64,000 bases of DNA from CAYZJB01 sp964602985 (GTDB lineage: Bacteria; CLD3; SB21): contig CAZRTJ010000004.1 of assembly GCA_964602985.1 (NCBI GenBank), positions 1 through 64,000 of the forward strand, given 5' to 3'. Made by a program: the position numbers and the translations under genes. A model generated the notes under the pieces. That model saw only the letters and a list, made by a program, of their open reading frames with translations, was not told the origin of the DNA and ran no database searches. Positions 35,216 through 42,945 of the stretch are shown here, piece by piece; position 1 is the first letter of the stretch; each line of letters begins with the position of its first letter.

Positions 35216-36681
35216 CCCAACAGGAGAGTTTTTCATCGCGCTGGGGATTGCTGCTGGCCGCCCTGGGAATGGCCGTGGGGACGGGGAACATCTGGCGCTT
35301 TCCGCGAATTGCCGCGCAAAACGGCGGCGGGGAATTCCTCCTGGTGTGGGTTCTGTTCCTGTTTACGTGGTCCATCCCGCTGCTGATCGCGGAGTTCGCG
35401 ATCGGCAAACACACCAGAAAAGGCACCATCGGAGCCTTTGGGTCACTCATCGGGGAGAAATTCGGCTGGATGGGAGGGTTTGTGGGATTCTGCACGTTCG
35501 CGATCATGTTCTATTATTCTGTCGTGACCGGATGGTGTTTGAAATACCTTGTTCTTGCCGTAGGCGGACAACTCAGCGGATTCACACCGGACATATCCAA
35601 AACCACGTTCAGCGGATTCATCGATTCGTATCAGCCGGTCGTGTTTCATATTCTCACCATGGGCGCAGGATGCTGGGTGATCGTGCAGGGCGTCACGGCA
35701 GGACTGGAAAGAGCCAACCGGTGGCTGTTGCCCGGAATCCTCATCATCCTGATTATCTCGGCCGTGTGGGCGTTGACCAGAGAGGGTTCGTGGAGTGGTG
35801 TCGATTTTTTCTTTCGTCCTGATGTGGCCAGTCTTACGAGCCATAAGATATGGCTGGAGGCTCTGACGCAATCGGCGTGGTCCACCGGAGCGGGATGGGG
35901 ACTCATCATGACCTATGCCGTCTACATGAAAAAGAAAGAAGATATCGGTCTCAATTCCTTCATTGTGGGTTTTGGCGACAATTCGGCTTCGTTGTTGGCA
36001 GGCATTGTGATCTTCTCCACTGTCTTCAGTCTGGTGCCCTCGGGAGCAGAGTCACTCCTCCAGAGTTCAGGTCGTGCGAGTACGGGGCTGACATTTGAAT
36101 GGCTACCCGCACTGTTCTCTGAAATGCCCGGAGGAACGGTCTTTGCGATCCTGTTTTTTCTCGCACTTTTCATGGCGGCCTTCAGTTCGCTCCTTTCGAT
36201 GATTGAACTGGCGGCGCTGAATTTCATTAACCTGGGCATGCCACGCCGACGGGCGATTTTGTGGGTCGGAGGCCTGGGATTGTTCCTCGGTCTGCCATCG
36301 GCGATCAGTCCGGATTTCTTTGAGAATCAAGACTGGGTGTGGGGAATCGGCTTGATGGTCAGCGGCATGTTCGTCGCTGGGGCTGTCATCCGGTTTGGCG
36401 CAGAGAAATTCCGTACCGAACTGGTCAATGGGGAAGGCGCAGATTTTCGGATTGGAAAATGGTATACGTTCGTGATTCGCATTTTGATTCCGATTCAATT
36501 TATCGCCATGATCGGCTGGTGGTTTTACAAGGCCATCTCGGATTTCGCGAAAAACGACTGGTGGAATCCGATTTCGATATACAGCGTCGGCACTTGTCTG
36601 GCGCAGTGGTTGATCGTGATTCTCTTGTTCGTTGCTTTCAACAAGCCGATCACGCGTCGCATCCTGGGAGGACGCAACTGA
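35212..36681 (+). CDS. neurotransmitter:sodium symporter family transporter
   Basis: 489 aa, 11-12 helices, LeuT/MetP fold. TM1 carries the unwound sodium-site sequence GMAVGTGNIWRFPRIAAQNGGGEF, matching bacterial NSS proteins; TM6 region STGAGWGL is also conserved. It would import an amino acid with Na+. The start overlaps the glycosylase stop (ATGA), and the stop overlaps the ATG of a small subunit, so the pair is translationally coupled. Confidence 0.94.
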   Translation: MTQQESFSSRWGLLLAALGMAVGTGNIWRFPRIAAQNGGGEFLLVWVLFLFTWSIPLLIAEFAIGKHTRKGTIGAFGSLIGEKFGWMGGFVGFCTFAIMFYYSVVTGWCLKYLVLAVGGQLSGFTPDISKTTFSGFIDSYQPVVFHILTMGAGCWVIVQGVTAGLERANRWLLPGILIILIISAVWALTREGSWSGVDFFFRPDVASLTSHKIWLEALTQSAWSTGAGWGLIMTYAVYMKKKEDIGLNSFIVGFGDNSASLLAGIVIFSTVFSLVPSGAESLLQSSGRASTGLTFEWLPALFSEMPGGTVFAILFFLALFMAAFSSLLSMIELAALNFINLGMPRRRAILWVGGLGLFLGLPSAISPDFFENQDWVWGIGLMVSGMFVAGAVIRFGAEKFRTELVNGEGADFRIGKWYTFVIRILIPIQFIAMIGWWFYKAISDFAKNDWWNPISIYSVGTCLAQWLIVILLFVAFNKPITRRILGGRN

Positions 36682-36803
36682 TGGAGGGCACGTCGATCGC
36701 GGTGATGATCTTTGTCCTCAGTCTCAATTGGGGTGGTTTTCTCTTTTGCCTTCGACTGGCCATGAAAAAGGAAAAACAAAAATCGTGGCAAGGAAATCCG
36801 TAA
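36681..36803 (+). CDS. MetS-like small subunit of NSS transporter
   Basis: 40-aa peptide, MEGTSIAVMIFVLSLNWGG and then FLFCLRLAMKKEK: one transmembrane helix with a basic C-terminus. Short single-pass partners of this kind (MetS with MetP) are known for NSS transporters and are encoded immediately downstream, as here (TGATG overlap with the symporter stop). It overlaps the start of holA by 19 nt. Identification rests on position, size and topology. Confidence 0.82.
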   Translation: MEGTSIAVMIFVLSLNWGGFLFCLRLAMKKEKQKSWQGNP

Positions 36804-37819
36804 CCCCGGAGTCTGCGCTCCAGACCATTCGATCCGGGAAGATTCCGCCCGTCTCCTTCTTCTATGGAGATGAAATGTTCCTCGCGGAGGAATTGCATGA
36901 GGCCATCGTGCAAGCCACGTTTGGATCGGCAGTGGATGACTTCAACTACCACGTGTACGACGGCAAAGAGTCCGATGCCGGCTCCATCGTGACCACGGCC
37001 ATGAGCTTCCCGATGCTGGCCGAATCCAAAGTCGTCGTCGTGAAGAACGCTGATCAGATGCACAAAGACGAGCGCGATGCGCTCATGGGGTACCTGTCCC
37101 GTCCGCTGGAATCCACCCGACTGGTCCTGCTCTCCCCGAAACCCGACTTCCGCGTCAACCCGTTCAAATGGCTGAAAGAACACGCGTGGACGGTGGAGTG
37201 CAGTCGGATCGATGAGAGCGAATTTCCTGAACGCATTCTGACCATGGCCAAGGCGAAAGGCAAATCCGTAGAACCCCAGGCGGCGCGCCTGCTGGCTGCA
37301 CGATCCGACCTGTCTCTGCGGGACATACAGACCGAGATCGAGAAACTGACGACCTATGTGGGTTCGCGAGACGAGATCACCGAAGAGGACGTGGAAACCG
37401 TCTGCGGCGTTTCGCGCCAAAACAATGTCTTCGAATTGTGTCGTGCCGTGGGAAATCGGGACTTCGTGACAGCGGTTGGCGTTCTACGGAATATGCTGAC
37501 ACACGGAGAGAGCCCGGTGGGCATGATTGCGATGTTGTATCGCCACCTCAGTATTCTGTGGACGATCTGCGACTGGCGGGAGGCGCGCCGATCAGAACGA
37601 GACATTCAATCTCAACTGCAGACAGCGTATCGGGTATTTCCGAATTTCTATCATCAGGACTATGCGCCGCAGGCGCAGGGATTCCGCGCGGAGCATCTTT
37701 CGCGTTGCCTCGAATGGCTTGCGGAAACGGATTCGCAGTTGAAGTCAAGCAGTGTCCGGGACGAGCTTCTGATGGAAATGTTGTTGTTTCGACTCACTCA
37801 CCCCGAGGTCGATGCATGA
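36785..37819 (+). CDS. holA: DNA polymerase III subunit delta
   Basis: 344 aa. Clamp-loader subunit that opens the beta clamp. Recognised from PPVSFFYGDEMFLAEELHEAI at the N-terminus, FPMLAESKVVVVKNAD, the small AAA+ fold, and the C-terminal collar (FELCRAVGNRDFVTAVGVLRNML...IAMLYRHLSILW). Start is GTG at 36785, inside the MetS-like gene, with AAAGGA upstream. Stop overlaps the sigma factor ATG. Confidence 0.93.
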   Translation: MARKSVTPESALQTIRSGKIPPVSFFYGDEMFLAEELHEAIVQATFGSAVDDFNYHVYDGKESDAGSIVTTAMSFPMLAESKVVVVKNADQMHKDERDALMGYLSRPLESTRLVLLSPKPDFRVNPFKWLKEHAWTVECSRIDESEFPERILTMAKAKGKSVEPQAARLLAARSDLSLRDIQTEIEKLTTYVGSRDEITEEDVETVCGVSRQNNVFELCRAVGNRDFVTAVGVLRNMLTHGESPVGMIAMLYRHLSILWTICDWREARRSERDIQSQLQTAYRVFPNFYHQDYAPQAQGFRAEHLSRCLEWLAETDSQLKSSSVRDELLMEMLLFRLTHPEVDA

Positions 37820-38466
37820 CGACGAAGCCGTTGGACAAAGACGAACTGAAAGAGCTGATCCGTACGCCCTTTTCGGTCCGGCAGGCGTTGCGCCATTACG
37901 AATCGCTGACGGACGAAGACGTCATCGCACGCTTCCAGGCGGGAGACCTGACCGCGTTTGACGTGATCGTGGCTCGCTACAAGGAACCGCTGCTTCAGTA
38001 TGTTGCTCAATTCGTCGGAGAACTGTCCGACGCGGAAGATATTGTCCAGGATACATTTGTAAAAGTCTTTCGCCGCAAGCAGGCGTACCGCAACATTGCG
38101 AAGTTCTCCACGTGGCTGTATACGGTCGCGGGCAATTACGCGCGGTCGGAATTGCGCAAGCGAAAGCGCCATGCGCAGCAATCGATTTCGAGTCTGACCG
38201 ACGCAGATCGGTATTTCGAAGTGATGGAGACGCGAGCGTCCGCCGATGAGATGACGGATCGTCAATTCAAGAAGGATTTGCTGAAGAAAGCGATTCTCAA
38301 ACTCCACAAGCGGTATCACGATGTACTGAGGATGCGCGAAGTGGAACACCTGAGTTATGAAGAAATTGCCAGCCGAACGAAGCTGTCCATCGGTACCGTC
38401 AAGTCCAGAGTGAACCGGGGCCGGGCACGCATCCAGAAAGAACTCAAACACCTGAAGGAAAAATGA
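37816..38466 (+). CDS. ECF-type RNA polymerase sigma factor
   Basis: 216 aa. Region 2 runs DEDVIARFQAGDLTAFDVIVARY...DAEDIVQDTFVKVFRR...FSTWLYTVAGNYARSELRKRKR; region 4 is LHKRYHDVLRMREVEHLSYEEIASRTKLSIGTVKSRVNRGRARI with the HTH. A 30-residue charged N-terminal extension precedes region 2. No anti-sigma gene is adjacent, which is unusual for ECF factors; it may instead be controlled through the overlapping operon. Overlaps holA and moaC by 4 nt each. Confidence 0.93.
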   Translation: MTTKPLDKDELKELIRTPFSVRQALRHYESLTDEDVIARFQAGDLTAFDVIVARYKEPLLQYVAQFVGELSDAEDIVQDTFVKVFRRKQAYRNIAKFSTWLYTVAGNYARSELRKRKRHAQQSISSLTDADRYFEVMETRASADEMTDRQFKKDLLKKAILKLHKRYHDVLRMREVEHLSYEEIASRTKLSIGTVKSRVNRGRARIQKELKHLKEK

Positions 38467-38951
38467 AATTATCGCACGTGCGGGCCGACGGGAAAGCCAA
38501 CATGGTGGACGTCGGAGAGAAAGTCCGAAACCGGAGAACGGCTACAGCGTCGGCCGTGGTGATCGTTTCCAAAACGGTCATGCGGGCCATCCGAAAAAAT
38601 CTGTTCCAAAAGGGGGACGTGATCGGAGTCGCCCGAATCGCCGCTATCCAGGCGGCCAAGCGCACGCCGGAACTGATTCCGCTGTGCCATCCGATCGCAC
38701 TGACGTCAATAAATGTCGAGATCGCGACGAAGGGAAGCCGGGTCCACATCGTCGCCACGGTCCACGCGGAGGATCGGACTGGAGTGGAGATGGAAGCGCT
38801 GACCGCCGCGACGGTTGCGGCGTTGACCATCTACGACATGTGCAAGGCCCTGGACAAGTCTATGGAAATCGCTGAAATCCGATTGCTGGAAAAAACCGGC
38901 GGCAAAAGCGGAGTCTATCGCAGAAAACCATCGGCGAGGAAGAAAGTTTGA
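38463..38951 (+). CDS. moaC: cyclic pyranopterin monophosphate synthase MoaC
   Basis: 162 aa. Second step of molybdenum cofactor synthesis. Motifs MVDVGEKVRNRRTATASA, QAAKRTPELIPLCHP and GVEMEALTAATVAALTIYDMCKALDK are diagnostic. No other moa/moe gene is in the window. Coupled to the sigma factor gene (ATGA) and to the DUF3108 gene. Confidence 0.97.
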   Translation: MKLSHVRADGKANMVDVGEKVRNRRTATASAVVIVSKTVMRAIRKNLFQKGDVIGVARIAAIQAAKRTPELIPLCHPIALTSINVEIATKGSRVHIVATVHAEDRTGVEMEALTAATVAALTIYDMCKALDKSMEIAEIRLLEKTGGKSGVYRRKPSARKKV

Positions 38952-39712
38952 TCACCAAATACTCACTTGCAGCCGGTCTGACACTGGCCAGACTTTTCGG
39001 CCAAGGTCAGGTGGGGGAGGAATGCACCTACAAGCTCACGTATGCTTCCGTGCCCGCGGTCAATATTTCGATTGGAATGCCGTACGAGGGCGAGATTCAG
39101 GGTCGACGTGCGGTTCAGATCCTGGCGGTCGCAAAGACCAGCGCGCTCTTCTCTCCTTTCTATTCGCTGGAAAACCGATACGAGACCTGGATCGATAAGG
39201 AAACAGGCGTGCCTCTCAAATACTTCAAGAAGATCCACCAAAAGACACTCGACCAATTCATGACGGTTCATTACGACCGCACACACAACACGGCTTGGTA
39301 CGTCGGCGGCAAATTTCCAAACGACACCACCGTGAGCGTTCAGCCGCAGTGTCATAATTTATTCTCCATGATCTATGCGCTCCGACAGCGTCCCCTGTCG
39401 AAGGGGGACGTGGTGTCCTACCCCCTGGACGTGGAGACGGAAGCGTGGAAGGTGACGGTCACGGCTGAGGCGGAGGAATCGGTAGCGTGTGCGGGTCAGA
39501 AATTCGACGCGGTCAAAGTGCGTTTTGATTTTTCGCCCTTCGGAGAAGAAAAAAAACGCAAAGGCACAGATATCCTTACCCGCCGGGTAGTACGGTCGCA
39601 GACGCGTATGTGGTTTTGGATTGCGAAGCAGTCTCCCCGATACTTCCTGAAGGTTGAAATCGAGTCGTCCCCGTTCAATGTTGTCACGCAGTTGACGAAG
39701 ATTGGTTCGTGA
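38948..39712 (+). CDS. DUF3108 exported protein
   Basis: 254 aa. Short signal-like N-terminus, then a beta-rich DUF3108 pattern: ECTYKLTYASVPAVNISIGM, AKTSALFSPFYSLENRYETWIDKETGVPLKYFKKI, NLFSMIYALRQRPLSKGD. DUF3108 proteins are periplasmic or outer-membrane-associated, and some relatives act in lipid or lipoprotein handling; function here is unknown. The start is a TTG overlapping the moaC stop, so initiation probably relies on coupling. Last gene of the run that begins at 34484. Confidence 0.85.
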   Translation: MITKYSLAAGLTLARLFGQGQVGEECTYKLTYASVPAVNISIGMPYEGEIQGRRAVQILAVAKTSALFSPFYSLENRYETWIDKETGVPLKYFKKIHQKTLDQFMTVHYDRTHNTAWYVGGKFPNDTTVSVQPQCHNLFSMIYALRQRPLSKGDVVSYPLDVETEAWKVTVTAEAEESVACAGQKFDAVKVRFDFSPFGEEKKRKGTDILTRRVVRSQTRMWFWIAKQSPRYFLKVEIESSPFNVVTQLTKIGS

Positions 39713-39727
39713 AAGGACGACGGGAGA

Positions 39728-40123
39728 CTATTCCAGCGGAAACCGTCGGTCGCTGAAGACAAGACCCGAGGAAATGACCGCCCACACGGCCGTCCGCAAA
39801 ACCATCGCGTACACGCTGTCCAGCGCGACATCCCCGCCGAAGTAGAACAGATAGGCAATGCCCGCCAGCACGATCCCATTCAGGATCGCAATTGCCCGTG
39901 CCATCCGCGTACCCAGACGCGTCCCTCGCCAGATGAGAATTCCTGTGCCCACATACACAGCGCCCATCAAGGTGTTGTAGATCAGCAAGGGTCGAAATAC
40001 AACGTATCCTGGGTCTTCGCCGGCCAGCACCCGGGACCCTGCTATCAGTGTGGCGATGCCGAAAACCAGAGCCGTTAGGGCGAGGACCCGCCTCACGATG
40101 GCCATGACTGCCTGCAGACCCAT
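39728..40123 (-). CDS. four-helix membrane protein
   Basis: 131 aa with four predicted helices (about 10-30, 47-66, 76-96, 104-122), similar in layout to small DUF-type membrane proteins; no family recognised. ATG at 40123 has a strong AAGGAG 7 nt upstream; the frame stays open upstream but runs into the divergent VOC gene. Divergent from the 40.2-45.6 kb operon. Confidence 0.75.
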   Translation of the reverse strand: MGLQAVMAIVRRVLALTALVFGIATLIAGSRVLAGEDPGYVVFRPLLIYNTLMGAVYVGTGILIWRGTRLGTRMARAIAILNGIVLAGIAYLFYFGGDVALDSVYAMVLRTAVWAVISSGLVFSDRRFPLE

Positions 40124-40161
40124 GTCGAACTCCTTCGTTTTCGATGTGTTAAACAAAAAAA

Positions 40162-40198
40162 CTTGCGCGCCGAAGAACGAACACCTAATATCTTGCGC
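40162..40198 (+). repeat. direct repeat CTTGCGC across the operon promoter
   Basis: CTTGCGC occurs at 40162-40168 (overlapping the -35) and at 40192-40198 (at the expected start point), 30 bp apart, three helical turns. Candidate operator for the nitrosative-stress-like operon. Confidence 0.45.
40163..40191 (+). promoter_or_regulatory. promoter of the VOC-CopD-DUF488-Ric operon
   Basis: -35 TTGCGC (40163-40168), 17-nt spacer, -10 TAATAT (40186-40191); start point near 40198, about 34 nt before the GTG. Confidence 0.6.
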
Positions 40199-40231
40199 AC
40201 AATTGGCACGGATAAGCAATGGAAAAAAATC

Positions 40232-40618
40232 GTGATTACTCGTAGCCATTTCATTCTGTACGTGGAGGATCCATCGTCCAGCAAGCAATTCTACAGCGCC
40301 GTCCTGGGCTTGGAGCCGACTCTGGACGTTCCCGGCATGACGGAATTTCGATTGAACGACGGTACCGTCCTCGGACTCATGCCTGTGGACGGCATCCTCA
40401 GACTGTTGGCCAATCGCATTCCCGATCCGAGGGGAGGGTCGGGGATTCCGAGGTCCGAACTGTATCTTCTTGTGGACGATCCGGGATCTTATCATCGGCG
40501 GGCGGTCAGCGGCGGTGCGAAGGAGTTGTCCGCATTGGCGCCGCGGGACTGGGGACACGAAGCGGCGTACAGTCTGGATGCGGACGGCCACGTCCTGGCA
40601 TTTGCAAAGCTCATTTGA
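40232..40618 (+). CDS. VOC-family (glyoxalase-like) protein
   Basis: 128 aa, one vicinal-oxygen-chelate domain: SHFILYVEDPSSSKQFYSAVLGLEP, FRLNDGTVLGLMP, ELYLLVDDPGSYHRRAVSGGAKELSA, DADGHVLAFAKL. Such proteins bind a metal and act on glyoxals, antibiotics or aromatics; substrate unknown. I start at the GTG 40232 because the promoter lies at 40163-40191. First gene of a compact operon. Confidence 0.85.
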   Translation: MITRSHFILYVEDPSSSKQFYSAVLGLEPTLDVPGMTEFRLNDGTVLGLMPVDGILRLLANRIPDPRGGSGIPRSELYLLVDDPGSYHRRAVSGGAKELSALAPRDWGHEAAYSLDADGHVLAFAKLI

Positions 40619-40631
40619 AAGGCGATCTTCG

Positions 40632-41069
40632 ATGTACTCGATTCTGTTACTGCTTCACATCCTCTCGGCCACGGTATGGACGGGAGGCCACCTGGTGCTG
40701 GCCCTGACGGTTCTGCCCAGGGTGTTGCGGGAAAAATCACCTGCTGAGTTGTTGAAATTTGAGTCGGCGTATGAAAAGATCGGATTGCCGGCCTTGCTGG
40801 TCCAGGTGCTAACAGGGTTATGGCTTGCATACCGACTCGTGCCTGACCTCGGCGGGTGGTTTCTGTTTGATACCCTCGCCTCTCACCTGATTGGTACGAA
40901 ACTTCTGTTGCTCGCGTTGACGGTAGCCTTTGCGATCGATGCCCGTTTCCGAGTCATTCCGAGATTGTCCGAAAAAAACCTGACCTCTCTGGCGTGGCAC
41001 ATTATTCCGGTGACCATCCTCTCGGTGTTGTTTGTCGTAGTCGGCGTGTCCTTCCGCACCGAATGGTGA
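40632..41069 (+). CDS. CopD-like membrane protein
   Basis: 145 aa, four transmembrane helices. The pattern LLHILSATVWTGGHLVLALTVLPRVL, FESAYEKIGLPALLVQVLTGLWLAYRL and HLIGTKLLLLALTVAFAIDARFRVIP places it with CopD/PcoD and DUF2214-type proteins, where conserved His residues may bind heme or copper. Stop to next ATG only 4 nt. Confidence 0.78.
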   Translation: MYSILLLLHILSATVWTGGHLVLALTVLPRVLREKSPAELLKFESAYEKIGLPALLVQVLTGLWLAYRLVPDLGGWFLFDTLASHLIGTKLLLLALTVAFAIDARFRVIPRLSEKNLTSLAWHIIPVTILSVLFVVVGVSFRTEW

Positions 41070-41073
41070 CGCA

Positions 41074-41463
41074 ATGGCCGGCCTCCAAACGAAGCGCGTC
41101 TATGAGCCGGTCAGTCCGGATGACGGAATCCGCATCCTGGTCGACCGCATATGGCCGAGGGGTTTTACCCGAGCAAAATTGAAGGCTGATCTGTGGGTCA
41201 AGGACGCGGCGCCGAGCACCAACCTGCGTACCTGGTTTGCCCATGATCCTGCGAAATGGAAAGAGTTCAAGGCAAGGTATTTTGCCGAACTGGATTCTCA
41301 TCCGGAGGTCGTCAACCGACTCCGGGAACAACTCGCCAAAGGACCGGTGACCTTGCTGTATTCCGCCCGGGATACGGAGTTCAATCAGGCGAAAGCCTTG
41401 GAGGAGTATTTGAGACTTTCGAAAAAAATTCGTATACCCAAACGCAAACGAGCAGAACAGTAG
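41074..41463 (+). CDS. DUF488 family protein
   Basis: 129 aa. Signature: KRVYEPVSPDDGIRILVDRIWPRGF at the N-terminus, LRTWFAHDPAKWKEFKARYFAELD, and GPVTLLYSARDTEFNQAKAL near the C-terminus. DUF488 proteins are uncharacterised cytosolic proteins; the C-terminal ARDTEFNQA loop resembles a nucleotide- or metal-binding motif. Neighbour to an iron-sulfur repair gene. Confidence 0.92.
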   Translation: MAGLQTKRVYEPVSPDDGIRILVDRIWPRGFTRAKLKADLWVKDAAPSTNLRTWFAHDPAKWKEFKARYFAELDSHPEVVNRLREQLAKGPVTLLYSARDTEFNQAKALEEYLRLSKKIRIPKRKRAEQ

Positions 41464-41486
41464 TCAGAATAACAAGGAGTGTCCAT

Positions 41487-42203
41487 ATGAGTACGATGCA
41501 GATTCAAAACACAGTAGGGGAACTGGTTACACGCCATCCGAAGCTATCCCGAGTGTTTGAAGAGTTGGGAATCGACTATTGCTGCGGGGGGAAGAAGACG
41601 CTGGAAGAAGTTTGTGCAAAGAAGGGACTGGATTCAGGATCGCTCTTGGTGCAATTGGAAAAATCTGCCGCGTCCGTCGACGCTTCACCGGTGGATGCGG
41701 CCAGCATGTCTCTGACCGATCTGGCGGATCACATCGAGCAGACGCATCACGCTTATTTGAAGGCGGAATTGCCGCGGCTGGATCGAATGACCGAAAAGGT
41801 GGCAACAGTTCACGGCGAAAAGGAACAACGACTGGCGGAGATTCGGGAAACCTTTGTGGCCCTCGCGAACGAATTGTCCAGCCACATGATGAAAGAAGAA
41901 CGGGTCCTGTTTCCGATGGTTCGGCAGTTGGAGGCCAGTACGGGCAAGCCGAGCTTCCATTGCGGCTCGCTGGCTCATCCCATTCGGCAAATGGAAAGCG
42001 AACACGATTTCGTGGGATCGGGTTTGGAGAAACTGAATACTCTCACCGGTGGTTACACGCCTCCCGATTGGGCATGCAATACGTATCGGGCCATGTTGGA
42101 CGGACTGCATCAGTTCGAACGGGATTTGCATCAACACATTCACAAAGAAAACAACGTTTTGTTTCCCCGCGCTTTGGACATGGAACTGCGTAAAGGCGGA
42201 TGA
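41487..42203 (+). CDS. ric: iron-sulfur cluster repair di-iron protein (Ric/ScdA/YtfE)
   Basis: 238 aa. N-terminal ScdA_N domain with VFEELGIDYCCGGKKTLEEVC, and a C-terminal hemerythrin-like domain with spaced His and Glu (HIEQTHHAYLK, LSSHMMKEERVLFP, MESEHDFVGSG, LHQHIHKENNVLFPRAL) for a di-iron site. Repairs Fe-S clusters damaged by nitric oxide or peroxide and releases nitrite/NO chemistry. ATG follows AAGGAG. The start of the next gene overlaps its stop (ATGA). Confidence 0.95.
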   Translation: MSTMQIQNTVGELVTRHPKLSRVFEELGIDYCCGGKKTLEEVCAKKGLDSGSLLVQLEKSAASVDASPVDAASMSLTDLADHIEQTHHAYLKAELPRLDRMTEKVATVHGEKEQRLAEIRETFVALANELSSHMMKEERVLFPMVRQLEASTGKPSFHCGSLAHPIRQMESEHDFVGSGLEKLNTLTGGYTPPDWACNTYRAMLDGLHQFERDLHQHIHKENNVLFPRALDMELRKGG

Positions 42204-42935
42204 ACCAAGTACGACTCGTATTGGTTGCGCTGGGGTTATTGTTTTCGCGGGCCAGTGCGCAAATAGAGGCTCAGATTGAAACCGGAGCGGCCATCACCGG
42301 ATACAATGACGTTCGTATTCCCGGGGACGGTGGGACGCGGTTTTCGCTGTCCGACGACTTGAAGGCAGATCCGGCACTGTTTTATCGGCTGCGCCTGTTC
42401 GCGGAATTTCGGCCTCGACATCACGTGGGCGTCTTGGTTGCACCGCTAGTCCTGAAGTCGAAGGGAGCGTTGGACCAGGACCTGGTTTTTCGAGGTGAGA
42501 CATTTCCGGCTGCGACTCCGCTTCGGGTGCGGTACCAATTTCACTCGTATAGACTGGTCTACCGATATGATGTTGTTGAAAAAGAACAGCTGACATTCGG
42601 ACTCGGGCTCAGCGCCAAGATTCGACACGCGGAAGTGCGTGTGGAAGGCGGCGGTCTGGAAGCCGCCAGGGCCAATGTCGGATTCGTACCGTTGATTCAT
42701 TTTCGACTGCTTTGGAAGGCGAGTCCCCGAGTATCATTGCTGTTGGACGGTGATGCTCTGGCTGCTCCGCAGGGGCGGAGCCGAGGATGTCTTGGCGGCG
42801 GTTTTGGTTCAGGCCGGAGAGAGGGTGGACGGTTTCATCGGTTACCGCATTCTGGAAGGTGGAGCGGATAACGACAAAGTGTACAGTTTTGCCTTGATCC
42901 ATTACGCATCGATTGGAGCGCAAATTCGATTCTAA
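42200..42935 (+). pseudogene. outer-membrane beta-barrel protein, frameshifted
   Basis: Signal peptide (MNQVRLVLVALGLLFSRASA), then barrel-like strands. The first frame runs to 42871 but loses sense after DALAAPQG near 42771-42780. Continuing one base later, the other frame gives GAEDVLAAVLVQAGERVDGFIGYR and ends ...YASIGAQIRF, a classic C-terminal aromatic barrel end at 42935. So one extra base, probably in the GGGG at 42772-42775, splits an approximately 245-aa barrel. Could be a real mutation or a sequencing error. Between ric and the SDR gene. Confidence 0.82.
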
Positions 42936-42945
42936 GTCCCGGAAT

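Noticed and set aside
40163..40231. TTG at 40163 as the start of the VOC gene
   Set aside because: It coincides with the -35 box of the promoter; the GTG at 40232 gives a complete VOC domain.
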